Source of the DNA: UBA4055 sp036721445
Lineage (GTDB): Bacteria; UBA4055
Direction: 5' to 3'
NCBI GenBank assembly: GCA_036721445.1
Contig: DAIMKZ010000043.1
Coordinates: 1-14,503 of the forward strand
Length of the DNA stretch: 14,503 nt
Shown: in pieces, positions 1-8,088 of the stretch
Position numbering within the stretch: position 1 is the first letter of the stretch
Layout: every line of letters starts with the position of its first letter
Notes under the pieces: model-generated
What the model was told of the DNA's origin: nothing
Database searches by the model: none
The model's input: the letters and a program-made list of their open reading frames with translations, nothing else
Translations under genes and position numbers: made by a program

Positions 1-555
1 CATCTGATAATCCGGCCCGGGCTTATAGTCGGTCCGCATGACTATTCCGACAGGTTCACCTACTGGCCCGTGCGAATTCAAAAAGGCTGGAGGATAATAA
101 TTCCTGAAAATACGGATTATCCCGTCCAGTTCATCGACGTCAGGGATCTTGCTGAATTTACAATCTCGATGATAGAAAAGAACAGCAGAGGAATATACAA
201 CGCTACGGGACCTGAAAAGGAAATGCGGTTTCAGGAGCTGATCGATATATGCGCACAATTCGCGGCTGAAGATATTGATTTTGAGTTCGTCAGGATCCCT
301 GATCCCTTCCTAGAAGAGAAGCTTGCCCAACATCAGGCGTACCTTCCGCTTGCGGAAGCCAAAGGCGAATGGGCCGGAATAGAGCAGGTCGACTGTTCGA
401 AAGCTATAAGTGCCGGACTGGTTTTCAGACCTCCGGGAACGACCGTTCTAGATACTCTGATCTGGTTCCAGACAACACCTAAGGACTATGTAATGAAAGC
501 AGGTATCAGCGCAGAAACGGAAAGAATGATATTAGACGAATGGCTTAGCAAATGA
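1..555 (+). CDS. SDR-family NAD-dependent epimerase/dehydratase, 5' end outside window
   Basis: This is the C-terminal 184 residues of an extended short-chain dehydrogenase/epimerase (COG0451-like). The frame is open from base 1, so the GTG at base 70 is an internal codon and not a start. The first codons read RPGLIVGPHD, the usual segment after the Rossmann core where the substrate-binding part begins. Further on come PVQFIDVRDLAEF and GIYNATGP, both typical of this family, and a C-terminal stretch ending in an amphipathic helix. The N-terminal GxxGxxG nucleotide motif and the YxxxK catalytic pair lie upstream of the window, so the cofactor and substrate cannot be judged. The family acts in the cytoplasm, often on nucleotide sugars or small carbonyl compounds. 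The family is certain; the exact reaction is unknown. Confidence 0.85.
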   Translation, partial: HLIIRPGLIVGPHDYSDRFTYWPVRIQKGWRIIIPENTDYPVQFIDVRDLAEFTISMIEKNSRGIYNATGPEKEMRFQELIDICAQFAAEDIDFEFVRIPDPFLEEKLAQHQAYLPLAEAKGEWAGIEQVDCSKAISAGLVFRPPGTTVLDTLIWFQTTPKDYVMKAGISAETERMILDEWLSK

Positions 556-594
556 TATATATAGGTATTATCTGTCACAAAACAAAAAGCATTT

Positions 595-612
595 CGCCGG
601 TTTTAACGGGCG
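595..612. repeat. Imperfect inverted repeat upstream of the ABC operon
   Basis: CGCCGG, TTTTAA and CGGGCG form an 18-base dyad in which 8 of 9 base pairs match. It ends 47 bases before the ABC ATPase start. No T-run follows, so it is not a standard intrinsic terminator. It could be a protein-binding site or a weak hairpin ending the upstream gene. The rest of the 104-base gap is AT-rich and shows no convincing promoter. Confidence 0.3.
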
Positions 613-659
613 GGATATTTAAATAAATATTAAAATACACGCAATTATCAGGAGACCAG

Positions 660-1601
660 ATGAGTGAAGTTATAGTTGTAGAGAACTTAGTTAAAAAGTA
701 TAAAGACATATGCGCAGTAAATGACATTTCATTCTCCGTGAAAAAGGGGGAAATATTAGGATTCCTCGGGCCCAACGGCGCAGGCAAGACGACAACGATA
801 AAATCGATCCTGTCCCTGCTTGAATATGAAGGCGGAAATATATCTGTCAACGGAATGGAGGCGAAAAAATATAAGAATAAGATAATGTCCGATATGGGAG
901 CCGTCCTTGAAGGCGCGAGAAATATCTACTGGCATCTCAGTCCGGACGAGAATATTAACTATTTCGCCGGTATAATGGGGCTCGGTACCAGTAAGATCAG
1001 AGAAGAGAAAGAATACCTTCTGAAACGGTTAAAACTGTGGGATGTAAAGGATAAAGAAGTAAGGGAATTTTCTAAAGGGATGCAGCAGAAAACAGCTATT
1101 GCTGCAGCCATCATCCATAAACCCTCTATCCTGCTTTTGGACGAACCGACCCTGGGACTGGATGTAGAGACAAAAAATGACATCAGGGAATGGATACTTT
1201 CGATGTCGAAGGAGCAGAATAAAACTGTTCTGATAACTTCACATGATATGTCGTTCATGGAAAGCATCTGCGACAGAATTCTGATAATAAAAAAGGGTAA
1301 ACTTTTGTCCAACCATTCTATGGCTGAGCTCAAAGATAAATTCTCGAACAAGAAATATTCAATTACGGTCAAAGAGATTTTTTCAGATTCAGATATAGCA
1401 GGTTTTAACGAAATCGGCGAGCATGAGATAATAGAAAATCAGGATTCGTCGGTGCTCACAGTTTCTTTAAAAAACTCAAGAGAAATTTATAATATCTTTG
1501 ATATTCTAAAATATCAGAACAAAGAGATATTGGATATAAACATCAAACAAAATACGCTCGAAGATATTTTTACTAATTTAACGACAGATGAGGATAAATA
1601 A
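660..1601 (+). CDS. ABC transporter ATP-binding protein (ABC-2 / drug-exporter type)
   Basis: This 313-residue cytoplasmic ATPase powers the permease encoded next. Walker A is GPNGAGKTT at residues 37-45. The signature motif is FSKGMQQ at about 137-143, a variant of LSGGQ that is common in this exporter subgroup. Walker B is ILLLDEP at 157-163, and the switch histidine lies in SHD at 194-196. The Q-loop position appears to be Glu84, in AVLEGARNIYW, as often seen in this subfamily. Residues from about 220 form the extra C-terminal domain usual in NatA/DrrA-like ATPases. The start is supported by GGAG at 651-654, five bases upstream. The stop codon shares its last base with the next start (TAATG), so translation of the two subunits is probably coupled. 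The exported substrate cannot be told from sequence; drugs, lipids, ions or peptides are all possible. Confidence 0.93.
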   Translation: MSEVIVVENLVKKYKDICAVNDISFSVKKGEILGFLGPNGAGKTTTIKSILSLLEYEGGNISVNGMEAKKYKNKIMSDMGAVLEGARNIYWHLSPDENINYFAGIMGLGTSKIREEKEYLLKRLKLWDVKDKEVREFSKGMQQKTAIAAAIIHKPSILLLDEPTLGLDVETKNDIREWILSMSKEQNKTVLITSHDMSFMESICDRILIIKKGKLLSNHSMAELKDKFSNKKYSITVKEIFSDSDIAGFNEIGEHEIIENQDSSVLTVSLKNSREIYNIFDILKYQNKEILDINIKQNTLEDIFTNLTTDEDK

Positions 1602-2365
1602 TGACTTATGTGATTTTAATAATAAATGAGCTCAAAAAGATGGTTAAGGAGATTCGCAGATATTATTTCGAATTCATCACCGGAACGATCGTTATGTTCG
1701 GCATTTTTCTGGCGCTTTTTTTCGGTTTAAAGAATTTCGGGGGAAACAACATCGCGTCAGATTCTTTAGACTCACTTATTATCGGCTACATTTTATGGGG
1801 CATCGCGATGACATCTTTTCAATCGGTTGCCAGCATGATATGGGATGAATCTCAAAAGGGTACGCTGGAAAAACTCTATCTGTCGCAGATAGGCATAGAA
1901 AAAATACTTCTCGCTAAAGTGTTTGCCAACATTTTGTTTAATATTTTCTTTAACATAGTTATTCTTTTCCTTGCTATGCTGATCACAGGCAGATGGCTTA
2001 ACATTGATTATGTTTACTTTATTTGTATGGTACTCATTTCAGTAATTTCTCTGATCGGATTAGGACTGGCCGGAGGAGGAATAGCTATAATTCATAAAAA
2101 AGTAACATCGCTGCTTTCAGTGTTCTCATTCGGGATCATCGGCCTGATGGCTCTGCAGACTTATCCGATGAACGCGTTTTCTTTTCTTCCATATGTACCC
2201 GGCGCAAAAACTTTGATAGGCGTTATTGTTTACGGGCAGACTTATCCCTTATGGTGGTACGGATTTAATCTGCTAAACTCCATTGTATATCTTGTAGTCG
2301 GTATATACTTTTTCAAAATCTATGACAAAAAAGCAAGAAGACTTAACAAACTGGGTGTATATTAA
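1601..2365 (+). CDS. ABC-2 type transporter permease
   Basis: This 254-residue integral membrane protein is the translocation subunit for the ATPase just upstream. About six hydrophobic segments can be seen, near residues 25-44, 59-80, 107-129, 137-161, 168-186 and 221-240. The loop after the second segment reads WDESQKGTLEKLYLSQIG. This is the conserved 'E..xGTLE.L' element of ABC-2 permeases, thought to contact the ATPase. The start overlaps the ATPase stop by one base and has GAGG at 1590-1593. One ATPase and one permease gene suggest an A2B2 exporter made of homodimers. The C-terminus is short and basic. The family is secure and the substrate unknown. Confidence 0.9.
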   Translation: MTYVILIINELKKMVKEIRRYYFEFITGTIVMFGIFLALFFGLKNFGGNNIASDSLDSLIIGYILWGIAMTSFQSVASMIWDESQKGTLEKLYLSQIGIEKILLAKVFANILFNIFFNIVILFLAMLITGRWLNIDYVYFICMVLISVISLIGLGLAGGGIAIIHKKVTSLLSVFSFGIIGLMALQTYPMNAFSFLPYVPGAKTLIGVIVYGQTYPLWWYGFNLLNSIVYLVVGIYFFKIYDKKARRLNKLGVY

Positions 2366-2418
2366 TAAGGAGAAATTAATAATTTTAAAAGGTTTAAATA
2401 CGACTATAAGGAGATCGA

Positions 2419-2922
2419 ATGAAAATTGAAATAATACCCGTCAAAGAAGAAGAAAAAACGATCCTCGGTCATCTGCTGGAGCTCTACAACTATGATTTTT
2501 CGGAATTCGAAGATAGTGATGTAAACGCACTCGGACTATATGGCTATTCATATCTCGACTGCTACTGGACCGATGACCGCAGATACGCTTATTTTATCAA
2601 AGTTGACGGTAAACTTGCCGGTTTCGTCATGGTCTGCGACTACTGCTACGTATCGAAAGATAAAAACACTCTCTTTCTTTCCGAATTCTTCGTGATGAGA
2701 AAATACCGCAGAAAAGGTATCGGGGAGACAGCAGCCAAAAAAGTTTTTCTGAAGCATAAAGGTAAATGGGAGCTGACTATGCATCCTGAGAACAAAGGAG
2801 CTTTAAGATTCTGGGAGAAAGTCGTGACCGAAATTTCTGGAAATACGCTCAAAATGCATAAGAATGTTGATAACGTATATCCGAACTCTAAGGCAATAGC
2901 TTATACATTTGAGGTGAATTGA
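2419..2922 (+). CDS. GNAT-family N-acetyltransferase
   Basis: This 167-residue cytoplasmic protein has the GNAT fold. Motif A, the acetyl-CoA pyrophosphate loop, is at about 94-111 with the core RKYRRKGIG (R/Q-x-x-G-x-G/A type). Motif B is at about 124-136 (ENKGALRFWEKVV), the usual 'N..A..fYek' helix. It would move an acetyl group from acetyl-CoA to an amine. The acceptor is unknown. A strong SD, AAGGAG at 2408-2413, sets the start. The gap after the ABC permease is 53 bases with no terminator, so the gene may be transcribed with the exporter. Such pairs can act in self-protection or detoxification, but nothing here proves it. Confidence 0.88.
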   Translation: MKIEIIPVKEEEKTILGHLLELYNYDFSEFEDSDVNALGLYGYSYLDCYWTDDRRYAYFIKVDGKLAGFVMVCDYCYVSKDKNTLFLSEFFVMRKYRRKGIGETAAKKVFLKHKGKWELTMHPENKGALRFWEKVVTEISGNTLKMHKNVDNVYPNSKAIAYTFEVN

Positions 2923-2984
2923 TTTTCCGGTTGATTTCAGAGAAAAAATATATTATATACTGAATAATATGTCTAATTATTGCC

Positions 2985-2989
2985 GGGAG
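2985..2989 (+). promoter_or_regulatory. Ribosome binding site that decides the histidine kinase start
   Basis: GGGAG lies six bases before the ATG at 2996. The in-frame ATG at 2969 has no SD, with only AT-rich sequence before it, so 2996 is preferred. Confidence 0.65.
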
Positions 2990-2995
2990 TACCTG

Positions 2996-4132
2996 ATGGA
3001 TACACAATTCGCACCGGCTGAAAGGCTGCCGCATGACGAGATAGTCAGGCAGAATCATGAACTTATGATCTCAGGTCTGATCATGGCGGTCACAGAATCG
3101 ACCAACACGTATTTTATGATCCTGAACAGGTACAGGCAGATAATCTATGCCAACAACGAACTGCTCGATCTGATCAATTCAACATCGGATGAAGTTCTCG
3201 GGCAGAGACCGGGAGAGATACTGAACTGTGTGAATTCCGGTAAGACGGAAGGAGGATGCGGAACGCACGAGTTCTGCAGAGAATGCGGGGCTGTGAACGC
3301 GATCATGGAAGCGCTGAAAGGTATTCCTTCGAAAAAAGAATGCAGGATTACATCAAAGACTTCAGAAGGCGAATATCAGTCCTACGACCTTTCCGTCAAA
3401 GCTTATCCGTTCGACCTTGACAGGGCGCAGAATATTCTTGTGTCCGTACTCGATATCAGCGATAAAAAGCGCAGGGATATTCTCGAAAGGACTTTCTTTC
3501 ACGATATACTGAACGATGTTTCCGGGATTTACGGGGCGTCTTATCTTCTGCTCAATAAAGATCTGAACAGGGACAGCGAGATCTACGAAAGGGCGAGCAC
3601 GATCTACAATGCGGTGAACGGACTCGTAGAGGAGATAAAAAGCCAGCAGATACTGCTGGCTGCAGAAACTAACGAGCTTCAGCTGCAGATTACTGAAACG
3701 GCTCTCGAGACACTGCTGGAAAGCGTAACTGAACTGGTAAGATATAATCATCAGGTATGCGACTGCGAAATTGAAATGTCAGTCAGTTCAGATATAACTT
3801 TTTCGACGGATGTAACTCTTCTGAAAAGAGTGCTCGTGAACATGGTCAAGAACGCAGCTGAGGCGAGCAGTAAGGGAGAGAAGGTCACAGTGAAGGCTAC
3901 AGCCGGGACTGACAGGATCACTTTCTCGGTAAATAACCCGAAGGTCATGGACGAGCATGTAAGGCGGCAGGTATTCCAGAGGTCGTTCTCGACCAAGGGA
4001 ACGAACAGGGGTATAGGCACCTACAGCATGAAACTTCTCGGCGAGAATTATCTGAAGGGCAAAGTATGGTTCGAGAGCTCTGAACCTGAAGGAACGACAT
4101 TTTATTTCGAACTTCCCTTTCACAAGCAGTAA
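2996..4132 (+). CDS. PAS-domain sensor histidine kinase with four-cysteine motif
   Basis: With the start at 2996 this is a 378-residue protein without transmembrane segments, so a cytoplasmic sensor kinase. An ATG nine codons upstream (2969) is possible but has no SD. A PAS domain spans roughly residues 27-155. It contains Cys78, Cys88, Cys94 and Cys97 (GGCGTHEFCRECGA), a cluster suited to binding a metal, an Fe-S cluster or redox disulfides. The phospho-acceptor is His169 in FFHDILND. The GHKL ATPase part follows, with N-box LVNMVKNAAEA (about 280-290), F-box FSTKG (331-335) and G2-box RGIGTYSMKLL (338-348). The G1-box is atypical: NNPKV replaces DxGxG. No response regulator is adjacent, so the partner is elsewhere. 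A possible promoter (TTGATT, 19 bases, TATACT at 2956-2961) is weak. The product presumably autophosphorylates in response to a redox or ligand signal. Confidence 0.88.
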   Translation: MDTQFAPAERLPHDEIVRQNHELMISGLIMAVTESTNTYFMILNRYRQIIYANNELLDLINSTSDEVLGQRPGEILNCVNSGKTEGGCGTHEFCRECGAVNAIMEALKGIPSKKECRITSKTSEGEYQSYDLSVKAYPFDLDRAQNILVSVLDISDKKRRDILERTFFHDILNDVSGIYGASYLLLNKDLNRDSEIYERASTIYNAVNGLVEEIKSQQILLAAETNELQLQITETALETLLESVTELVRYNHQVCDCEIEMSVSSDITFSTDVTLLKRVLVNMVKNAAEASSKGEKVTVKATAGTDRITFSVNNPKVMDEHVRRQVFQRSFSTKGTNRGIGTYSMKLLGENYLKGKVWFESSEPEGTTFYFELPFHKQ

Positions 4133-4190
4133 TATTATTTCCGATTTCTGATTTTTTCAATTATATTTACCCGACTTTATATGAGGGAGA

Positions 4191-4946
4191 ATGGAATTTT
4201 CTATACTCACATATTTTCTGTTGTTTTTATCAGGCGCGGCGGCGGGTTTTATTGACTCGATCGCGGGCGGGGGAGGATTGATCACACTGCCTGCGCTGCT
4301 GCTGGTCGGGCTGCCTCCGACGAACGCGCTTGCGACGAACAAGCTTCAATCGAGCTTCGGTTCGATAACCTCTTCATATCATTATATCAAAGGCGGAAAG
4401 GCAGACCTCAAGACCGCCCGCACGGGTATAATTTTCACGTTCATCGGCGCCGCGACGGGAACGGTGCTGGTTCAGATCACGAGCAACGAGCTTCTGAAGA
4501 AACTAATCCCGTTCCTTCTGATGGGAGTGCTGGTCTACCTGCTGGTCTCGCCGAAAGCGGGGGAGATCGAGCGGGAGAAGCGGATGAGCGCGAAATGGTT
4601 CTACGTCATCTTCGGTCTGCTCATCGGCTTCTACGACGGCTATTTCGGGCCGGGGACGGGCGCTTTCTGGGTGATCCTGATAGTTTTTTTCCTGGGTCAC
4701 GAGATGGTGAAAGCGACCGCGTATACGAAAGTGATGAACTTTACTAGCAACATCACGGCCCTTACTTTTTTCGCGATAGGCGGGAAAATGGTCATCATAC
4801 CGGGATTCGTAATGGCGGCCGGAGAAATTGCCGGAGCAACGCTCGGGTCGAAGATGGTGATAAAGAACGGCGTGAAGTTCATAAAACCGTTCTTTTATTC
4901 GATCGTTGTAATAATTATAATATCGCTGTTCTACAAACATTACTAG
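4191..4946 (+). CDS. TSUP-family (TauE/SafE) membrane permease
   Basis: This 251-residue polytopic inner-membrane protein belongs to COG0730. The N-terminal half has the hallmark GGGGLITLPALLLVGLPP with ATNKLQS (residues 26-54). The second half has the matching repeat GFYDGYFGPGTGAFW (146-160) and KVMNFTSN (180-187). Members move sulfite, sulfoacetate, organosulfonates or other anions; the substrate here is unknown. GAGGGAG (4183-4189) stands just before the ATG. Base use is unlike the neighbours: 4261-4320 is 43 of 60 G or C by hand count, while 5161-5220 in the next gene is 23 of 60. This suggests a gene acquired from a GC-richer donor. Only seven bases separate it from rsmA, so the two are probably co-transcribed. 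Confidence 0.9.
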   Translation: MEFSILTYFLLFLSGAAAGFIDSIAGGGGLITLPALLLVGLPPTNALATNKLQSSFGSITSSYHYIKGGKADLKTARTGIIFTFIGAATGTVLVQITSNELLKKLIPFLLMGVLVYLLVSPKAGEIEREKRMSAKWFYVIFGLLIGFYDGYFGPGTGAFWVILIVFFLGHEMVKATAYTKVMNFTSNITALTFFAIGGKMVIIPGFVMAAGEIAGATLGSKMVIKNGVKFIKPFFYSIVVIIIISLFYKHY

Positions 4947-4953
4947 GCTTGTT

Positions 4954-5757
4954 ATGACTTATATGAAAATGAAGAAATCACTCGGTCAGAACTTTTTAAA
5001 GGATGAGTTCTATATTTCGAAGATTATTGATTCTTTCGAACTGAAACCAGAAGATGTCATTCTCGAGATCGGTCCCGGCGGAGGAGCACTGACAACGCGG
5101 CTTTCGGGAAAAGTAAAGAAACTTTATGCCGTCGAAATAGATCAGAGACTGATAGAAGGTCTTATCGAGAAGATCGGTGAAGAAAATATCGATCTGTTCA
5201 ACGAGGATTTTCTCAAGTTCGATTTCGGGAAAAACATTACTGAGGAAAATGTAAAGATAGTCGGGAACCTGCCGTATCATGTTACAAGCCCGATAATTTT
5301 TAAGGTTATGGAGCTGGCTTCCGAGCTTAATAAAACTACAAGGAAGATACAGTCGCTGACTATTATGATACAGAAAGAAGTAGCCGAGAGAATAGTGGCG
5401 AAAATCAGCACAAAGAGTTATGGTGTGTTAAGTGTATTCACACGCTTCTTCTGCGAACCCGAAATATTGTTCGACATACCTCCCGAAGCTTTCTTTCCGA
5501 AGCCCAAGATCACTTCAAGCATGATAAGGCTTAATTTTTCAGCCGGCAAAGGGAACCTTGAAAAAGTAAAAGACTATAAACTTTTTCGTACAATAGTTAA
5601 GACTACTTTCCTTAACAGGCGGAAAATGCTCAGGAATACTTTGAAACCCTTTGTAGCTGACATGACGGCGGTCAGATCGGTCGAAGTCACAAAAAGACCT
5701 GAAAATTTAAGCGTAGCGGATTTTATAGAACTCTCAAACGAAATCTTTTTAATGTAA
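4954..5757 (+). CDS. rsmA: 16S rRNA (adenine1518-N6/adenine1519-N6)-dimethyltransferase RsmA/KsgA
   Basis: This 267-residue enzyme would use S-adenosylmethionine to dimethylate two adjacent adenines near the 3' end of 16S rRNA during late 30S assembly. Loss of it gives kasugamycin resistance in known bacteria. Visible motifs are KKSLGQNFL (7-15), SAM motif I ILEIGPGGGALT (36-47), the acidic residue in VEID (60-63), the ED pair (84-85) and the catalytic NLPYHV (105-110). FFPKPKI and TFLNRRKMLRN in the C-terminal domain fit the family. Length matches the usual 260-280 residues. The start at 4954 has only AGG as SD. ATG codons at 4963 and 4969 are alternatives, and the first few residues are uncertain. 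Confidence 0.96.
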   Translation: MTYMKMKKSLGQNFLKDEFYISKIIDSFELKPEDVILEIGPGGGALTTRLSGKVKKLYAVEIDQRLIEGLIEKIGEENIDLFNEDFLKFDFGKNITEENVKIVGNLPYHVTSPIIFKVMELASELNKTTRKIQSLTIMIQKEVAERIVAKISTKSYGVLSVFTRFFCEPEILFDIPPEAFFPKPKITSSMIRLNFSAGKGNLEKVKDYKLFRTIVKTTFLNRRKMLRNTLKPFVADMTAVRSVEVTKRPENLSVADFIELSNEIFLM

Positions 5758-5831
5758 AAAATTAATTTGACTTTATTCAAGTTGCTTACTTTCTTTAGAG
5801 GCAGAGATTAATTAAAGCGCGGAGTTTAAAG

Positions 5832-7046
5832 ATGGTAAAAGATTTCGAACAACTGTTATCAGAAAGCTCAAGAAGGATGAAGAAATCCGCTATCAGAGAG
5901 CTTCTGAAGCTTACAAGCAAGCCCGGACTTATTTCGTTCGCAGGCGGACTTCCCTCACCTTTAACATTTCCGACAGAACAGCTGAAAGAAATATCCTGTG
6001 AAGTGCTTGAAAACGACGGACCTGCGGCGCTTCAGTATTCTACGACCGAAGGAGATACGAATCTGAGAAAGATCCTTGCTGAAAGATACGCCGCGCAGGG
6101 GCTGAAGATCACTCAGGACAATCTTATAATCGTTACATCATCACAGCAGGCTCTTGACCTTATACCAAAAGTTTTTATCAACCCCGGAGACAAGATTATT
6201 GTCGGGCTGCCTTCATATCTGGGAGGTATCCAGTCTTTCCACAATTACGGCGCGAAGATGATAGGCGTAAAGCATGATAAGTACGGTATGAGCTCTGAAA
6301 AACTTGAGGAAGAACTGAAGCTGCTTCACGACATCGGAGAGAAACCGAAGTTCGTTTACATTATTCCTGATTTTCAGAATCCTGCAGGCGTAACAATGCC
6401 GGAATGGAGAAGGCTCGAGATAATAGAGATTTGTAAAAAATACGATGTTCTGATAATCGAAGACAGTCCTTACAGGGAACTCAGGTTCGAAGGAGAACCG
6501 CAGAAGACCATTTATCAGCTGGCAGACGAAGGAAGGGTGCTGCTTCTGGGAACATTCTCCAAAATATTCGTTCCGGGTTTCAGAATAGGATGGATAATAG
6601 GGAATGAAAAAATACTTGATAAGATAGTGATGTCAAAACAGTCGGTCGATCTTTGTACTTCATCATTCGTTCAGAAAATTGCCGCAAGGTATATCGAGAA
6701 AGGTTATTTTGATAAGAATCTTCAGAATATAATATCATTGTACAAAGAGAAGAAAGATGTGATGATGAAAGCGTTCGAAGATTATCTGCCGGAGGGAGTA
6801 ACATGGACAAATCCGGAAGGCGGTCTTTTCCTTTTCGTAACTCTGCCCGAACGGATGGATGCGGAGGAACTGTTCATGACGGCGGTTGAGAATAATGTAG
6901 CTTTCGTTATCGGAAAAGTATTCCACTGCAACGAAAGCGGTAAGAATACGATGAGGATCAATTTCTCTTATGCGTCAAAAGAAGAGATCGTTGAAGGCGT
7001 AAAAAGACTCGGTAAGGCTATAAAGGACATGATGGATAAAAAATAA
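5832..7046 (+). CDS. PLP-dependent class I/II aminotransferase, LysN/2-aminoadipate type
   Basis: This is a 404-residue cytoplasmic fold-type I aminotransferase. PGLISFAGGLPSP near residues 31-43 is typical of the group with LysN, kynurenine/2-aminoadipate aminotransferases and the catalytic part of MocR proteins. No N-terminal DNA-binding domain is present. The PLP pocket is visible: FQNPAG (181-186), EDSPYRELRF (210-219) and the Schiff-base lysine Lys244 in TFSKIFVPGFRIGW. Arg375 in MRINFSY is placed to bind the substrate alpha-carboxylate. GGAG at 5821-5824 is a good SD. The branched-chain aminotransferase follows after 17 bases, so both are likely one transcript for amino-acid interconversion. 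Substrate range (2-aminoadipate, aromatic or aliphatic amino acids) cannot be fixed from sequence. Confidence 0.9.
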   Translation: MVKDFEQLLSESSRRMKKSAIRELLKLTSKPGLISFAGGLPSPLTFPTEQLKEISCEVLENDGPAALQYSTTEGDTNLRKILAERYAAQGLKITQDNLIIVTSSQQALDLIPKVFINPGDKIIVGLPSYLGGIQSFHNYGAKMIGVKHDKYGMSSEKLEEELKLLHDIGEKPKFVYIIPDFQNPAGVTMPEWRRLEIIEICKKYDVLIIEDSPYRELRFEGEPQKTIYQLADEGRVLLLGTFSKIFVPGFRIGWIIGNEKILDKIVMSKQSVDLCTSSFVQKIAARYIEKGYFDKNLQNIISLYKEKKDVMMKAFEDYLPEGVTWTNPEGGLFLFVTLPERMDAEELFMTAVENNVAFVIGKVFHCNESGKNTMRINFSYASKEEIVEGVKRLGKAIKDMMDKK

Positions 7047-7051
7047 TTTCC

Positions 7052-7056
7052 GGAGG
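7052..7056 (+). promoter_or_regulatory. Ribosome binding site that decides the ilvE start
   Basis: GGAGG lies one base from the ATG at 7058 but seven bases from the in-frame ATG at 7064. The second ATG is therefore the likely start. Confidence 0.7.
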
Positions 7057-7063
7057 AATGAAG

Positions 7064-8083
7064 ATGGAAAAAGCGGACATAGAATGGGGTAAACTAGGAT
7101 TTTCCTATATTAAAACAGATAAAAGATTCGTCTCGCACTGGAAAGACGGCAAATGGGATGAAGGAAGGCTTGTAGAGGATAATCAGATCACTATCAGCGA
7201 ATCTTCCACGGTATTCCATTACGGGCAGTGCTGTTTTGAAGGTATGAAGGCTTATACGGCAAAGGACGGACGAGTGCTGCTTTTCAGACCCGACGAGAAC
7301 GCTAAGAGGATGGTAAAAAGCTGTCAGCGCGTGCTTATGACAGAATTTCCGGCGGAGCGGTTCGTTGATGCCTGCAAGCAGGTTGTCAGAGCTAACATGA
7401 AGTTCGTGCCGCCGTACGGAATGGGCGCCAGCCTTTATTTAAGGCCGTTTATGATCGGTGTCGGGGACAATCTGGGTGTAAGACCTGCGCCGGAATACAT
7501 TTTTTCGGTGTTCTGTTCTCCGGTCGGCCCGTATTTTAAAGGGGGACTCGCTCCTGTCAGCTTTATAACATCGGATTACGACAGGGCCGCTCCGAACGGA
7601 ACGGGTGCCGCTAAGGTCGGCGGCAACTATACCGGGAGCCTGCTGCCGCACGAGATCGCGGTAAAAGCAGGTTACGCAGATTGTATCTATCTTGATCCTA
7701 CGACACACACAAAGATAGAAGAGGTCGGAGCAGCGAATTTCTTCGGGATCACTCACGATGATGTTTTCGTGACACCAAAATCTCCCTCCATCCTTCCTTC
7801 AATAACAAAGTACTCTCTGCTCCATGTGGCAAAAGAATATCTCGGAATGAAAACCGAAGAAAGAGACGTTCTTATTGACCAACTGGACGAGTTCAAAGAG
7901 GCGGGAGCCTGCGGGACTGCGGCAGTTATTTCTCCAATTGGAGGTATAATGCATAAAGGGAAATATCACGTATTCCATTCGGAAACGGAAGTCGGTCCGG
8001 TGACCAGAAAACTTTACGATACACTTACCGGAATACAATACGGTGATATAAAAGGCCCGGACGGATGGGTCGTTGAAGTGTAA
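7064..8083 (+). CDS. ilvE: Branched-chain amino acid aminotransferase
   Basis: This is a 339-residue fold-type IV PLP enzyme of the longer, BCAT/type II group. It reversibly transfers the amino group between leucine, isoleucine or valine and 2-oxoglutarate. Features include FHYGQCCFEGMKAY near residues 52-64, LLFRPDENAKRM (73-84) and the PLP lysine Lys184 in GTGAAKVGGNY. KIEEVGAANFF (217-227) and GTAAVISPIGG (284-294) line the cofactor phosphate and the active site. The start at 7064 is preferred over 7058 because of SD spacing. The gene follows a class I/II aminotransferase closely and ends directly at a strong intrinsic terminator, so it is the last gene of that operon. Confidence 0.93.
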   Translation: MEKADIEWGKLGFSYIKTDKRFVSHWKDGKWDEGRLVEDNQITISESSTVFHYGQCCFEGMKAYTAKDGRVLLFRPDENAKRMVKSCQRVLMTEFPAERFVDACKQVVRANMKFVPPYGMGASLYLRPFMIGVGDNLGVRPAPEYIFSVFCSPVGPYFKGGLAPVSFITSDYDRAAPNGTGAAKVGGNYTGSLLPHEIAVKAGYADCIYLDPTTHTKIEEVGAANFFGITHDDVFVTPKSPSILPSITKYSLLHVAKEYLGMKTEERDVLIDQLDEFKEAGACGTAAVISPIGGIMHKGKYHVFHSETEVGPVTRKLYDTLTGIQYGDIKGPDGWVVEV

Positions 8084-8088
8084 ATCGC

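Noticed and set aside
2367..2422. An AAGGAG at 2367-2372 followed by a 15-codon frame starting with ATT and ending in TGA that overlaps the GNAT start as ATGA; a possible leader peptide.
   Set aside because: ATT is a very rare start codon and the spacing is short (two bases). Without conservation data this is more likely chance in AT-rich sequence.
2969..2995. N-terminal extension of the histidine kinase from the ATG at 2969.
   Set aside because: There is no ribosome binding site before it, while GGGAG sits at good distance before the ATG at 2996.
4503..4940. Long minus-strand open frame of 145 codons opposite the TSUP gene.
   Set aside because: It is rich in Arg and His, has no family motifs or SD, and lies opposite a clear TauE-type protein. 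It is a shadow frame caused by the high GC of the gene.
5767..5799. TTGACT at 5767-5772 as a -35 box for the aminotransferase operon.
   Set aside because: No acceptable -10 box occurs at 15-19 bases; the nearest (TTTAGA) is 21 bases away and poor.
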